In this document: positions 47,078-56,312 of the stretch, one piece after another
Numbering within the stretch: the first letter of the stretch is position 1
Layout of the letters: every line of letters starts with the position of its first letter
From: Oceanihabitans sp. 2_MG-2023
Lineage (GTDB): Bacteria; Bacteroidota; Bacteroidia; Flavobacteriales; Flavobacteriaceae
Reading direction: 5' to 3'
Length of the DNA stretch: 64,000 nt
Assembly (NCBI RefSeq): GCF_030547245.1
Contig: NZ_JAUOQT010000002.1
Span: 62,001-126,000 of the forward strand
The notes under the pieces: generated by a model
Databases searched by the model: none
What the model saw: only the letters and a program-made list of their open reading frames with translations
Told to the model about the DNA's origin: nothing
Program-made: the position numbers and the translations under genes

Positions 47078-47112
47078 TTTCGTCGTAAAAATAAAACATT
47101 TTAACGACAAAA
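47078..47112 (-). terminator. Long inverted repeat between the ureohydrolase-like gene and gldK
   Basis: Arms around 47078-47092 and 47096-47112 (core GTCGT/ACGAC, extended by A/T pairs) form a long imperfect stem. On the minus strand it is followed by a T-rich stretch, 26 bp after the upstream stop. It could be a terminator or an operator for gldK. Confidence 0.5.
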
Positions 47113-47137
47113 CAACTATTTCAACGTGTTTTTATAT

Positions 47138-48304
47138 TTACACACAATTCTTTTGAAATGCTTTATACCAACGTTCTGGTATAATATTATTACAAGCGTC
47201 TACATAATCTTGATGCATGCATGGTAATAACGTATGTCTTTTTAATTTATTATTCACTTCATTTAAAAAAGGTATTTCTATCCACCATCTACCTGTTTTT
47301 ATGCTTTTATAAAAGACTAAATCTTGATCTTCTATTAATGTTATGAATTTTTGATAATTATTTTCATCTTTAAAATCATCATCTTTTACTCTATAATTTA
47401 CTCCTTCTATGAAGTACCAGATAATCTGGGATATAAGCATTGAAGTAATTTCATCATCTTTAGATGGATTATATTCCCAAAGGCCAAAGGAAGTTACTTT
47501 ATTACTAATTCCTGCGTAACGCGAAATAGCACATACTTCTTTACCATCTAAACCATTAGGTGATACTTTTTGATTTAAACTAACTTCGGAAGATTTTACA
47601 GCTCCTAAATCTATACTTACAATATTTGCATCTCGCATAATAGGTTCTACAATGGTAATATCATTAGACACCTCTCCTAAGCGATAGGCATCAAAATATA
47701 ATTTCTCCATTAAATCTATTTCTTCCTGCGAATTAAAATAGGTTTGATAACCAATTGCCGAATAATTAAATAAGTTAAACGGTTGGTCTAATATTATTTT
47801 CCCAACAAAACTTGTATTCTTAATGGGTTTAGCTGAATCCCCTAAATCAAATTTAGAATCTACATTAACAATATTTACCATTGGTATAATGTTATCGTAA
47901 GCACGATAGTTGGCATAGGTTAAATCTTGACTCCCTCCTATTATTATTGGAATAACTCCTTTTTGCACTAAAATAGCAATAGTTGTTTTTAAGGCGAAAT
48001 AGGTATCTTCTATAGACTCTCCTTTATTAATATCTCCTAAATCGGCAATACTTGTGTTCCAGCTCCCTGGAAAAAGGGCATAGAAAGATTTACGTATCTC
48101 ATTTAAATTAAAATCTTCACCAATATAGTTAATATCGTTTCTAGTTTCTAAAACACCCAATATAGCCAATTGCACACCTTCTAAATCTGGAATCCCTTCT
48201 TGATTAGAATGTATTTTTAATTTTCGACCTAGAGCTTGTTCTGGTAATAACTCATTATGGGCTAAAACGGAATCTGAAACTGGTGATAGAAAATTAAAGT
48301 TCAT
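47138..48304 (-). CDS. Ureohydrolase (arginase/formimidoylglutamase) homologue lacking metal ligands
   Basis: 388 residues with the arginase-fold order of motifs, but the manganese-binding motifs are altered. GGDHS reads GGSQD (123-127), DAHxD reads VDSKFD (148-153), and SxDxDxxDP reads SIDLGAVKSS (230-239). Most His and Asp ligands are gone, so catalysis is unlikely. The gene lies 7 bp after topA and directly upstream of gldK. From memory, a ureohydrolase-like gene is commonly found at this place in flavobacteria, which suggests a retained non-enzymatic role, possibly linked to type IX secretion or gliding. Confidence 0.85.
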   Translation of the reverse strand: MNFNFLSPVSDSVLAHNELLPEQALGRKLKIHSNQEGIPDLEGVQLAILGVLETRNDINYIGEDFNLNEIRKSFYALFPGSWNTSIADLGDINKGESIEDTYFALKTTIAILVQKGVIPIIIGGSQDLTYANYRAYDNIIPMVNIVNVDSKFDLGDSAKPIKNTSFVGKIILDQPFNLFNYSAIGYQTYFNSQEEIDLMEKLYFDAYRLGEVSNDITIVEPIMRDANIVSIDLGAVKSSEVSLNQKVSPNGLDGKEVCAISRYAGISNKVTSFGLWEYNPSKDDEITSMLISQIIWYFIEGVNYRVKDDDFKDENNYQKFITLIEDQDLVFYKSIKTGRWWIEIPFLNEVNNKLKRHTLLPCMHQDYVDACNNIIPERWYKAFQKNCV

Positions 48305-48311
48305 GTACTAT

Positions 48312-50819
48312 TTATTTCTTTTTTGCTGTTGTTTTTTTCTTTGCAGGGGCTTTTTTCTTAGCGACCTTCTTTTTTGGTGCGTTCTTTTCAATAATAGCTT
48401 GCACTTCTTCTAAAGTGAACTTAGTTACATCGACTGTTTTTGGTAATTCAATTTTAGTTTTACCTTTAATTATATTGTGTCTTCCCCATCTTGCTTTTTC
48501 TACTTTAATTCCTTCTTCTTCCCAATGGTGAATAACTTTATCTATTTCTTTTTGAATTTTTTCCTCAATAAGTGTTACAATATCATTATCGGATAGATTA
48601 TCCCAATCGTATTTTTTATTTACGTTAATAAACATGTTGTTCCACTTAATAAATGGACCAAAACGACCTTTTCCTTTTTGCACTGGCAATTCTTTATAAT
48701 GATAAATTGGAGCATCTGCTTTTTGCTTTTCTTTTATTAAAACAATAGCATCATCTAGTTCTACACTTAAAGGATCTGTTCCTTTTGGCAATGACACATA
48801 CGCTTTCCCAAACTTTACATAAGGACCAAAACGACCATTATTTACTTGTACTTCTTCGCCTTCAAAAGTTCCTAAATCTTTAGGAAGTTGAAATAAATCC
48901 ATTGCTTCTTCAAAAGTAATCGATGTTAATTGTTGGTCTGGCGAAAGACTTGCAAAAGTTGGTTTTTCTTCATCATCTACAGTACCAATTTGTACCATTG
49001 GGCCAAATTTACCTAAACGAACACTTACGCGTTTTCCTGTTTTTGGATCTTCCCCTAAAATACGTTCTCCAGATTCTCTTTCGGCATTTTCTTGAACGTC
49101 TTCTACTTTAGGATGAAAAGTCTTATAAAATGACTTCATCATTTTTTTCCAATCTTTTTTGCCTTCTGCTATATCATCGAACTGATTCTCTACTTTAGCT
49201 GTAAAGTTGTAATCTAAAATACTTTCAAAATGGTTTACTAAAAAATCGGTTACAATCATACCAATATCTGTTGGTACTAATTTCCCTTTATCAGATCCAA
49301 CTTTTTCGGTAAGCACAAGATCTTTTACCTTTCCGCTTTCTAAAGTAAGCTGTGTATAATCACGTGCTACGCCATCTACAGCTCCTTTTTCAACGTAATT
49401 TCTATTTTGTATGGTAGAAATAGTTGGCGCATAGGTAGAAGGACGACCAATTCCAAGTTCTTCTAATTTCTTCACCAAAGATGCTTCGGTAAATCTTGCT
49501 GGCGGTCTTGTGTAACGCTCTGTTGCTGTTATGTAATTATTTAAAAGTGTTTCATTTACTTTCATTGCAGGCAACATACCGTCTTGCTCTACATCTTCAT
49601 CATCTGTTCCTTCTAAATATACTTTTAAGAACCCTTCAAATTTAATAACCTCCCCATTTGCAGTAAATATTTCACTATTTTTTGAAGATGCTATTCTAAC
49701 ATTTGTACGTTCTAATTGTGCTTCACTCATTTGTGATGCAATCGCACGTTTCCAAATTAAATCGTATAGTCTTGCTTGATCTCTATCAATAGCTACAGAG
49801 TGTGTTGCAAAATTAGTAGGACGAATAGCCTCATGCGCTTCTTGAGCACCTTTAGATTTCCCTTTGTAATTTCTTGGTTTACTATATTTTTCGCCATAAG
49901 CAGATTCTATTTCTGCTTGCGCTCCTTTTTTTGCTTCATCCGATAAGTTTACACTATCTGTTCTCATGTAGGTAATTAAACCTGCTTCATAAAGGCGTTG
50001 TGCCATATTCATGGTTTTACCTACTGAAAAATACAACTTTCTTGCTGCTTCTTGTTGTAATGTTGAAGTAGTAAAAGGTGCTGCAGGTGCTTTTTTCGCT
50101 GGTTTTTTCTGAAGATCTGCAACTTTAAAATCTGCTGCTGCATTACTTTCTAAAAATGCGTAAGCCTCTTTTTTTGTTGCAAAATTCTTAGGAAGCTTTG
50201 CTTTAAAGGATTGCCCTGCTTCATTAGAAAACTCGGCATCAATTCTATAAGATGCTTCTGCTTTAAAGTTTTGAATTTCTCTTTCTTTTTCAACAATTAA
50301 TCGAACAGAAACCGATTGTACACGTCCTGCCGAAAGACCTCCTTTTACTTTTCGCCATAAAACTGGTGAAAGCTCATAACCAACAATTCTATCTAAAACT
50401 CTTCTTGCCTGTTGTGCATCAACCAAATGATAATCGATGCTTCTAGGATTCTCAATTGCATTTTTAATTGCTGTTTTAGTAATCTCATGAAAAACAATAC
50501 GTTTTGTTTTTTCCTTATCCAGCTTTAGAGTTTCGGCTAAATGCCAAGCAATTGCTTCTCCTTCTCGATCCTCATCACTAGCTAGCCATATCATTTCTGC
50601 TTTTTTGGCTAAATCTTTCAGTTTTTTTACAACTGCCTTTTTATCTTTAGATACTTCATATTTAGGATCAAAATCACCTTCTACATCTACTCCTAATTCT
50701 TTAGAAGGTAAATCTGCAATATGCCCAAAACTAGACTCTACTTTAAAATCTTTTCCAAGAAATTTTTCAATAGTTTTTGCTTTTGCTGGTGACTCTACTA
50801 TAACTAAATTCTTCGCCAT
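48312..50819 (-). CDS. topA: DNA topoisomerase I
   Basis: 835 residues. Toprim domain (VIVESPAKAKTIEKFLG; LASDEDREGEAIAWHL), active-site Tyr in GLITYMRTDS, and C-terminal repeats GRFGP(Y/F)xK(F/W) of the Bacteroidota type instead of classical zinc fingers, ending in a Lys/Ala tail (APKKKVAKKKAPAKKK). Relaxes negative supercoils. TACCTTTG at 50840-50847 (minus strand) is the likely -7 element. It reads into the ureohydrolase-like gene. Confidence 0.97.
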   Translation of the reverse strand: MAKNLVIVESPAKAKTIEKFLGKDFKVESSFGHIADLPSKELGVDVEGDFDPKYEVSKDKKAVVKKLKDLAKKAEMIWLASDEDREGEAIAWHLAETLKLDKEKTKRIVFHEITKTAIKNAIENPRSIDYHLVDAQQARRVLDRIVGYELSPVLWRKVKGGLSAGRVQSVSVRLIVEKEREIQNFKAEASYRIDAEFSNEAGQSFKAKLPKNFATKKEAYAFLESNAAADFKVADLQKKPAKKAPAAPFTTSTLQQEAARKLYFSVGKTMNMAQRLYEAGLITYMRTDSVNLSDEAKKGAQAEIESAYGEKYSKPRNYKGKSKGAQEAHEAIRPTNFATHSVAIDRDQARLYDLIWKRAIASQMSEAQLERTNVRIASSKNSEIFTANGEVIKFEGFLKVYLEGTDDEDVEQDGMLPAMKVNETLLNNYITATERYTRPPARFTEASLVKKLEELGIGRPSTYAPTISTIQNRNYVEKGAVDGVARDYTQLTLESGKVKDLVLTEKVGSDKGKLVPTDIGMIVTDFLVNHFESILDYNFTAKVENQFDDIAEGKKDWKKMMKSFYKTFHPKVEDVQENAERESGERILGEDPKTGKRVSVRLGKFGPMVQIGTVDDEEKPTFASLSPDQQLTSITFEEAMDLFQLPKDLGTFEGEEVQVNNGRFGPYVKFGKAYVSLPKGTDPLSVELDDAIVLIKEKQKADAPIYHYKELPVQKGKGRFGPFIKWNNMFINVNKKYDWDNLSDNDIVTLIEEKIQKEIDKVIHHWEEEGIKVEKARWGRHNIIKGKTKIELPKTVDVTKFTLEEVQAIIEKNAPKKKVAKKKAPAKKKTTAKKK

Positions 50820-50839
50820 ATTTCTATTTTTTCAGAATG

Positions 50840-50847
50840 CAAAGGTA
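50840..50847 (-). promoter_or_regulatory. -7 element of the topA promoter
   Basis: TACCTTTG on the minus strand, an exact TAnnTTTG, 20 bp before the topA start codon. Confidence 0.5.
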
Positions 50848-50914
50848 TGCGAAAAAAAATTCACGTTCCTAATTTATTATTTTTAGGGTCTATAATTCTT
50901 TAGAAAGAAAAATG

Positions 50915-50942
50915 AAAAAAGCCTGAATTAACAGGCTTTTAT
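50915..50942 (-). terminator. Terminator of the paired membrane protein genes
   Basis: AAAAGCCTG / CAGGCTTTT stem with a T-run on the minus strand, 17 bp after the 50960 stop. It separates this unit from topA. Confidence 0.75.
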
Positions 50943-50959
50943 TTAAAAAAATATTGTTG

Positions 50960-51709
50960 TTAAATATTTCCTATTTGGTCCAATTCTTCAAAATCATCAA
51001 AACCAACCACTTCCTTATATATAAAATAAATTGGAAGATAAATAAGAGGCATCGTAAATAGAACTCCTACACCACAAGCCAAAATACCTAACATAGCTAT
51101 AATACCAGTAATAAAAACCAATCCAAAGGTTAAAAACCATTTCTTTGTTCCTAATTTAAAACTCAGTTTAACAATTTCAAGTTCACTTAATTCTTCATTA
51201 AACGCAAAAACAACAGCAAAATATAACAACGGAATAGAAGCATATATATATGGTATTATAAAAAGAGCTTGAGCTACGGCTGTAATTAACGCATAAACCA
51301 CACCTAGAACCATAACCTTTCTAGAATTCTCGCCTTTAAAAAAATAAAAAAGGTCGTCTTTTTTTTCTTGCATTAAATCCTCTTGTCTACAAACCCTATA
51401 AAAACCAGCCATCAAGCCTAACAAAACAGGAGATAACACTAAGCTTTGTGGCAAGTTCTTTACAGCGCTATTTGCATAGATAGTAAAGAAATTTAATCCT
51501 TGAAAATCTGCAACATCATATGGATTTGGAATAAATCCGATGGACACGAATGCTAGAGCGATTAGCACTCCAAAAATCATTGTAATTAGAATCATTAAAA
51601 AACCTTGCAACCATATCTTTTTAAACAATTGAAAAGAATAGTCCAGGATTGCTCCAAAATCTAGAGTTTTCGCTTTTAGTAATCGTGTTTCAAATTCCTG
51701 AAAAGTCAT
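50960..51709 (-). CDS. Polytopic membrane protein, DUF975/YciC-like, copy 2
   Basis: 249 residues with about six transmembrane segments. N-terminal MTFQEFETRLLKAKTLDFGAILDYSFQLFKKIWLQG is nearly the same as in its neighbour. The C-terminal half has the repeat ELEIVKLSFKLGTKKWFLTFGLVFITGIIAMLG typical of DUF975-type proteins. Function unknown. Tandem duplicate of 51735-52490, 25 bp downstream. Confidence 0.82.
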   Translation of the reverse strand: MTFQEFETRLLKAKTLDFGAILDYSFQLFKKIWLQGFLMILITMIFGVLIALAFVSIGFIPNPYDVADFQGLNFFTIYANSAVKNLPQSLVLSPVLLGLMAGFYRVCRQEDLMQEKKDDLFYFFKGENSRKVMVLGVVYALITAVAQALFIIPYIYASIPLLYFAVVFAFNEELSELEIVKLSFKLGTKKWFLTFGLVFITGIIAMLGILACGVGVLFTMPLIYLPIYFIYKEVVGFDDFEELDQIGNI

Positions 51710-51734
51710 TCTATTTTATTTAAATGAAAAGTTA

Positions 51735-52490
51735 CTATTCGTTTCCAATTTTTGATATTTCTTCCATTTCCTCAAACCCTATTACATCTTTGTATATATA
51801 ATACGCAGGGATATATGCAAAAGATGTTGTTACAAAAATACCAACAAAACACATAATCATACCTACAATGGAAGCTAAAATAGAACTCACGATTACGAGT
51901 CCAAAAGTAATGAACCATTTTTTATTTCCTAAAGCAAAACCAGACTTAATAATTTCGGAAACGGATTGTTCTGGGTTAAATGCAAAAATCAAATTCATTA
52001 ATGTTATTGGCACTATTACATAAAAAAATGGCAAATAACATAAAAGTATAGCAACAAAAGAAATTCCAACTATTGCAAGGGATAGTTTTATTAGCTTTCC
52101 CAAATAAGGCCTTTTAAAATAATAGAAATAATCCTCTTTCCCTAGTTCATTTAAGTCTTTCATTTTACAAATTCTATAAAAGCCAGCTCGCATACCAAAA
52201 CCAATTACACCTGCTACTACACCAAAAACTAGCATTAATAGAAAGAAAGGTATCATTATAAAGAAATTAGGATCTCCAGACTCAAAAGAAGTAGGGTCCA
52301 TTATTCCGGCTCCTATTAAAGGCAAATACATAATAAAGTAAAACGGGAGCATAATTAACATGGTTAAAAGCATCATAATTAATCCTTGTACCCAAACTTT
52401 TTTAAAAAGCTCTATACTTTTATTAAAAATATCACCAAAATCTAACGCTTTGGCATTTTGCACTTTACTTTCAAATTCTTGAAATGTCAT
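51735..52490 (-). CDS. Polytopic membrane protein, DUF975/YciC-like, copy 1
   Basis: 251 residues with about six transmembrane segments. It shares with its downstream paralogue the opening MTFQEFESKVQNAKALDFGDI, the central KEDYFYYFKRPYLGK block and the closing PAYYIYKDVIGFEEMEEISKIGN. Tandem duplication with clear divergence. The minus-strand -7 element TATTTTTG lies at 52515-52522. Function unknown. Confidence 0.82.
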   Translation of the reverse strand: MTFQEFESKVQNAKALDFGDIFNKSIELFKKVWVQGLIMMLLTMLIMLPFYFIMYLPLIGAGIMDPTSFESGDPNFFIMIPFFLLMLVFGVVAGVIGFGMRAGFYRICKMKDLNELGKEDYFYYFKRPYLGKLIKLSLAIVGISFVAILLCYLPFFYVIVPITLMNLIFAFNPEQSVSEIIKSGFALGNKKWFITFGLVIVSSILASIVGMIMCFVGIFVTTSFAYIPAYYIYKDVIGFEEMEEISKIGNE

Positions 52491-52514
52491 TATTTATCGT
52501 ATTGGTTAGTGTTT

Positions 52515-52522
52515 CAAAAATA
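52515..52522 (-). promoter_or_regulatory. -7 element of the paired membrane protein genes
   Basis: TATTTTTG on the minus strand, an exact TAnnTTTG, 24 bp before the start at 52490. Confidence 0.4.
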
Positions 52523-52565
52523 GGTAATTATTAATAAATATTTCAAAAAAATTACACACTGTCAC

Positions 52566-52598
52566 TTTGTCACTTTACTTAAAATAATCGTATCTTTG
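52566..52598 (+). promoter_or_regulatory. Promoter of the miaB / sigma-54 activator operon with TGTCA direct repeats
   Basis: TTTG (52566-52569), 21 bp, TATCTTTG (52591-52598). Two TGTCACTTT repeats (starting at about 52560 and 52568) overlap the -33 region. The same ACTTTGTCA string lies upstream of groES. Confidence 0.6.
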
Positions 52599-52645
52599 CA
52601 TACTTATTGACAGAAATTTATTTCAATTAACAGATTCCCAATTTT

Positions 52646-54133
52646 ATGGGAAATGAATTATTCCGTTTGCACGGAAAACTAAAGATGGAAAAAATAATAG
52701 ACGAAAAAAAACAAGGAGAAAACCTTGTTATAGAAAATAAAGAAGGGAATACAAGAAAACTTTTTATTGAAAGTTATGGTTGCGCTATGAATTTTAGCGA
52801 TAGTGAAATTGTAGCTTCTATTCTATCTAACCAAGGTTTTAACACTACTCAAAATCTAGAAGATGCAGATTTGGTTTTAGTAAATACATGTTCTATTCGT
52901 GATAAAGCAGAGCAAACCGTTAGAAAACGCTTAGAAAAATATAACAAAGTAAAAAGAACAACTAACCCAAAAATGAAGGTAGGTGTTTTAGGCTGTATGG
53001 CAGAACGCTTAAAAAGCAAATTTTTAGAAGAAGAAAAAATCGTAGACCTAGTTGTTGGTCCTGACGCCTATAAAGATATACCAAATCTACTAGCAGAAGT
53101 AGATGATGGTAGAGACGCTATAAATGTGATCTTATCTAAAGAAGAAACCTATGGAGATATTTCGCCTGTACGCTTAAACACCAATGGTGTTACAGCTTTT
53201 GTATCTATTACTCGTGGTTGCGACAATATGTGCACGTTTTGTGTTGTTCCTTTTACAAGAGGAAGAGAACGAAGTAGAGATCACCAAAGTATTATAGAAG
53301 AAATTAATGACCTTTGGAGTAAAGGTTACAAAGAAATTACGCTTTTAGGACAAAATGTAGATAGCTACCTTTGGTATGGAGGAGGCTTGAAAAAAGATTT
53401 TGTAAAAGCTACCGAAATGCAAAAAGCAACTGCAGTAAATTTTGCAAAGCTATTACAGCTTTGTGCAGAAGCACAACCAAAAATGCGCATTCGTTTTTCT
53501 ACTTCTAATCCACAAGACATGACATTAGATGTTGTAGAAACCATGGCGAAATACGAAAACATATGCAACTATATACATTTACCAGTGCAAAGCGGAAGCG
53601 ATCGTATTCTAAAAGAAATGAACAGACAGCATACACGTCAAGAGTATATGGAGCTTATAGATAATATTAAGCGTATTCTTCCAGAATGCACGATTAGCCA
53701 AGATATGATAACTGGTTTCCCAACAGAAACTGAAGAAGACCACCAAGACACCTTGAGTTTAATGAAATATGTAAAATATGCCTTTGGCTATATGTTTGCG
53801 TATTCAGAAAGACCAGGAACCATGGCAGAACGTAAGCTGGAAGACGATATCCCTCTAGAAGTGAAGAAAAGACGCTTACAAGAAGTTATCGACTTACAAT
53901 TAGCACATAGTTTAGAAAAAACCCAATCTTTTATTGGTAAAACAGTAGAAGTATTAATAGAAAAAGAAGCTAGAAAAGGAGATCAAGATTGGTCTGGTAG
54001 AAACAGCCAAAACCTGCTTTGTGTTTTCCCTAAAGAAAACTATAAAGTTGGCGACTTTGTAAACATAAAAATTACTAGAGTTACAAAGACCACCTTAATT
54101 GGTGAACCTTTGGGATATTCTAAAAATAATTAA
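52646..54133 (+). CDS. miaB: tRNA-2-methylthio-N6-dimethylallyladenosine synthase
   Basis: 495 residues from 52646; a start at 52685 (MEKIIDEKKQGENLV) is equally possible, and the conserved part starts at KLFIESYGCAMNFSDSE. MTTase domain (cluster Cys in GCAMN, NTCS and GCMA), radical-SAM domain with CDNMCTFC and a TRAM domain at the end (GKTVEVLIEKEA...). Methylthiolates A37 of tRNAs reading UNN codons. Three bp upstream of the sigma-54 activator gene. Confidence 0.97.
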   Translation: MGNELFRLHGKLKMEKIIDEKKQGENLVIENKEGNTRKLFIESYGCAMNFSDSEIVASILSNQGFNTTQNLEDADLVLVNTCSIRDKAEQTVRKRLEKYNKVKRTTNPKMKVGVLGCMAERLKSKFLEEEKIVDLVVGPDAYKDIPNLLAEVDDGRDAINVILSKEETYGDISPVRLNTNGVTAFVSITRGCDNMCTFCVVPFTRGRERSRDHQSIIEEINDLWSKGYKEITLLGQNVDSYLWYGGGLKKDFVKATEMQKATAVNFAKLLQLCAEAQPKMRIRFSTSNPQDMTLDVVETMAKYENICNYIHLPVQSGSDRILKEMNRQHTRQEYMELIDNIKRILPECTISQDMITGFPTETEEDHQDTLSLMKYVKYAFGYMFAYSERPGTMAERKLEDDIPLEVKKRRLQEVIDLQLAHSLEKTQSFIGKTVEVLIEKEARKGDQDWSGRNSQNLLCVFPKENYKVGDFVNIKITRVTKTTLIGEPLGYSKNN

Positions 54134-54136
54134 TTC

Positions 54137-55396
54137 ATGGAATCCATTCAATCCATAAAACAACGTTTCGGCATCATTGGTAACGACCCAACACTTAATC
54201 GTGCCATAGAAAAAGCCATACAAGTAGCACCAACAGATATTTCGGTTTTAGTAACTGGAGAGTCTGGAGTTGGTAAAGAGAGTATTCCTAAAATTATACA
54301 TTCGCTCTCCCATAGAAAGCATGGCAAATATATAGCGGTAAACTGTGGTGCAATTCCGGAAGGAACCATCGATTCGGAACTATTTGGACACGAAAAAGGC
54401 GCCTTCACTGGAGCTACAGCTACCAGAAATGGATATTTTGAAGTAGCCGATGGAGGAACCATTTTTTTAGATGAAGTTGGAGAACTACCATTAACAACAC
54501 AAGTACGTTTACTTCGTGTTTTAGAAAATGGCGAATTCATTAAAGTAGGCTCGAGTAAAGTACAAAAAACAGATGTACGCATTGTTGCTGCTACTAACGT
54601 AAACATGTTTGATGCCATTAAAAAAGAAAAATTTAGAGAAGATTTATACTACCGATTAAGCACTATAGAAATTAACCTTCCTGCACTTCGCGAACGTAAA
54701 GAAGACATTCATTTACTATTTAGAAAATTTGCTAGCGATTTTGCTCTTAAATACAAAATGCCAACCATCAAATTAACAGAAGATGCGATACAATTACTTT
54801 TAAAATTTAGATGGTCTGGTAACATTAGGCAATTACGAAATGTCGCAGAGCAGGTTTCGGTTTTAGAGCAGAATAGAACTATAAATGCTGCTTCGCTACA
54901 AGAATATTTACCAACTGGAAGCACCAATTTACCTGCAGTAATTAAAAACACAAAAGCAGAAAGCGATTTTAGTAATGAACGTGAAATATTATACAAGGTT
55001 TTGTTTGATATGAAAGCCGATTTAAACGATCTTAAAAAGCTTACTATGGAGCTCATGAAAAATGGTAATGCAACCGAAGTTCAAGAAAAAAACGAAAGCT
55101 TAATTCAAAAAATATACGGCAACGAGGAAGATGCTAATTTTGAAGACGCTAAAGAAGATGTAGAATTATTGTCTATTCCGCAAAACGTAACTCCAAAACC
55201 AATACAAGACGCATCCGATAAATATCATTTCGCCGAAGAAATTGAAGAAGAGGAAACCCTTTCTTTACACGATAAAGAATTAGAACTAATTAAAAAATCT
55301 TTAGAACGTCATCAAGGAAAACGTAAATTAGCAGCAGCAGAACTTGGCATTAGCGAGAGAACTTTATATAGAAAAATAAAGCAATTTGATTTGTAA
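54137..55396 (+). CDS. Sigma-54-dependent transcriptional activator without receiver domain
   Basis: 419 residues. AAA+ domain from near the N-terminus: Walker A GESGVGKES, the GAFTGA loop that contacts sigma-54, Walker B GGTIFLDEVGEL and R-fingers. A long variable acidic linker (about 270-375) follows, then a Fis-type HTH (KRKLAAAELGISERTLYRKIKQFDL). With no receiver, GAF or PAS domain, control is probably by protein level or a partner. In flavobacteria this gene regularly lies between miaB and lptE. A candidate sigma-54 promoter is in front of groESL 2.3 kb downstream. Confidence 0.95.
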   Translation: MESIQSIKQRFGIIGNDPTLNRAIEKAIQVAPTDISVLVTGESGVGKESIPKIIHSLSHRKHGKYIAVNCGAIPEGTIDSELFGHEKGAFTGATATRNGYFEVADGGTIFLDEVGELPLTTQVRLLRVLENGEFIKVGSSKVQKTDVRIVAATNVNMFDAIKKEKFREDLYYRLSTIEINLPALRERKEDIHLLFRKFASDFALKYKMPTIKLTEDAIQLLLKFRWSGNIRQLRNVAEQVSVLEQNRTINAASLQEYLPTGSTNLPAVIKNTKAESDFSNEREILYKVLFDMKADLNDLKKLTMELMKNGNATEVQEKNESLIQKIYGNEEDANFEDAKEDVELLSIPQNVTPKPIQDASDKYHFAEEIEEEETLSLHDKELELIKKSLERHQGKRKLAAAELGISERTLYRKIKQFDL

Positions 55397-55456
55397 CAAA
55401 ATTTTATGAAAATCAAAATAATAAAAAGTTATTTTTGAAATCCTATAAACAAATAA

Positions 55457-55654
55457 ATGAAAGCAGTAGAAATATTTTTAATCAGAAAATCGTTTAGTCG
55501 TAACAGCTCTGAGGCCATAAGACAAGAGGCAGAAGATTTAATAAACGAAAAACATTATCAAGGTTACCGACTTATTAATGCAGATTTTGATGTAGCAGAT
55601 AATGCAGGATATATTTATGCTTACATAACTATGAAAAAACCGAATACCTATTAA
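55457..55654 (+). CDS. Small conserved-looking protein, unknown
   Basis: 65 residues, mixed alpha/beta (KAVEIFLIRKSFSRNSSEAIRQEAEDLINEKHYQGYRLINADFD), with no signal peptide. I recognise no family. Coding-like composition and a start 60 bp after the sigma-54 activator support it as real. It is followed by a repeat element at 55671-55714. Confidence 0.6.
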   Translation: MKAVEIFLIRKSFSRNSSEAIRQEAEDLINEKHYQGYRLINADFDVADNAGYIYAYITMKKPNTY

Positions 55655-55670
55655 TTAGTACTAAAATAAA

Positions 55671-55714
55671 TGTCACGCTAAGCAAGTCTGCACGTAGCGC
55701 AGCCGAAGTGAAGC
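55671..55714. repeat. Short interspersed repeat before lptE
   Basis: TGTCACGCTAAGC ... GTAGCGCAGCCGAAGTG with a CGCTA / TAGCG stem. The wording resembles the common flavobacterial TGTCA...GCGCAGTCGAAGTG intergenic repeats. It gives an earlier in-frame GTG start (55708) to lptE, which I reject. Confidence 0.45.
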
Positions 55715-55725
55715 ATTTTTTACTT

Positions 55726-56232
55726 ATGAAAAACTTAAAATTTATATTCCTTTTTCTTATAACAACCACACTCTTTACTTGTGGTCCATACTCCTTTACA
55801 GGAGCATCTATTTCTTCTAATATAAAAACATTTCAAGTAAACTACTTTCAAAATAATGCCATTTTAGTAGAGCCAGGTCTAAACAGAGATTTCACAATAG
55901 CATTACAAGATTTAATAACAAATCAAACTAATTTAAGTTTAGTAAACTCTAATGCAGATTTGGTTTACGAAGGCGAAATTGTAGAATATAGAATTTCTCC
56001 AACCACAGCAACATCATCGAACACTGCTGCACAAAACCGTTTAACAATTGGTGTAAATGTGCGTTTTTATAATAAAAAGAATGAAGAGGATGATTTTGAA
56101 CAGCGCTTTTCTTTTTACTACGATTATGGAGGAAGCGAACAACTTGTTGGCACAATTAAAGCAACTGCTTTTGAAGAAATTTTTGAACGCTTAACCCAAG
56201 ATATTTTCAATGCATCATTAGCTAAATGGTAA
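55726..56232 (+). CDS. lptE: LPS assembly lipoprotein LptE
   Basis: About 168 residues with the start at 55726 (MKNLKFIFLFLITTTLFTC, lipobox Cys19). The GTG at 55708 lies in the repeat element. LptE pattern: CGPYSFTGASISSNIKTFQVNYFQNNA, then LTIGVNVRFYNKK and SFYYDYGGSEQ. It anchors and plugs LptD in the outer membrane for LPS export. Gene order sigma-54 activator / lptE / TPR / secG is typical of flavobacteria. Confidence 0.88.
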   Translation: MKNLKFIFLFLITTTLFTCGPYSFTGASISSNIKTFQVNYFQNNAILVEPGLNRDFTIALQDLITNQTNLSLVNSNADLVYEGEIVEYRISPTTATSSNTAAQNRLTIGVNVRFYNKKNEEDDFEQRFSFYYDYGGSEQLVGTIKATAFEEIFERLTQDIFNASLAKW

Positions 56233-56258
56233 TCTTAATTTTAGTTTTAAAACATTAC

Positions 56259-56284
56259 CATTTCGAATGGAGTTGAGAAATCTC
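56259..56284. repeat. Short hairpin repeat between lptE and the TPR gene
   Basis: CATTTCG ... GAGAAATCT with the stem ATTTC / GAAAT. Shares the wording CATTyCG ... GAATCT with the element before groEL (58038-58062). Confidence 0.4.
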
Positions 56285-56312
56285 CCAAAAAAAAGTAAAT
56301 TTGACATAGTCA

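Noticed and set aside
46976-47110. A longer GldK start at 47110
   Set aside because: The added 45 codons are AT-rich, overlap the inverted repeat and would bury the lipoprotein signal peptide.
54148-54618. A 156-codon open frame opposite the sigma-54 activator
   Set aside because: Shadow of the AAA+ domain; no independent support.
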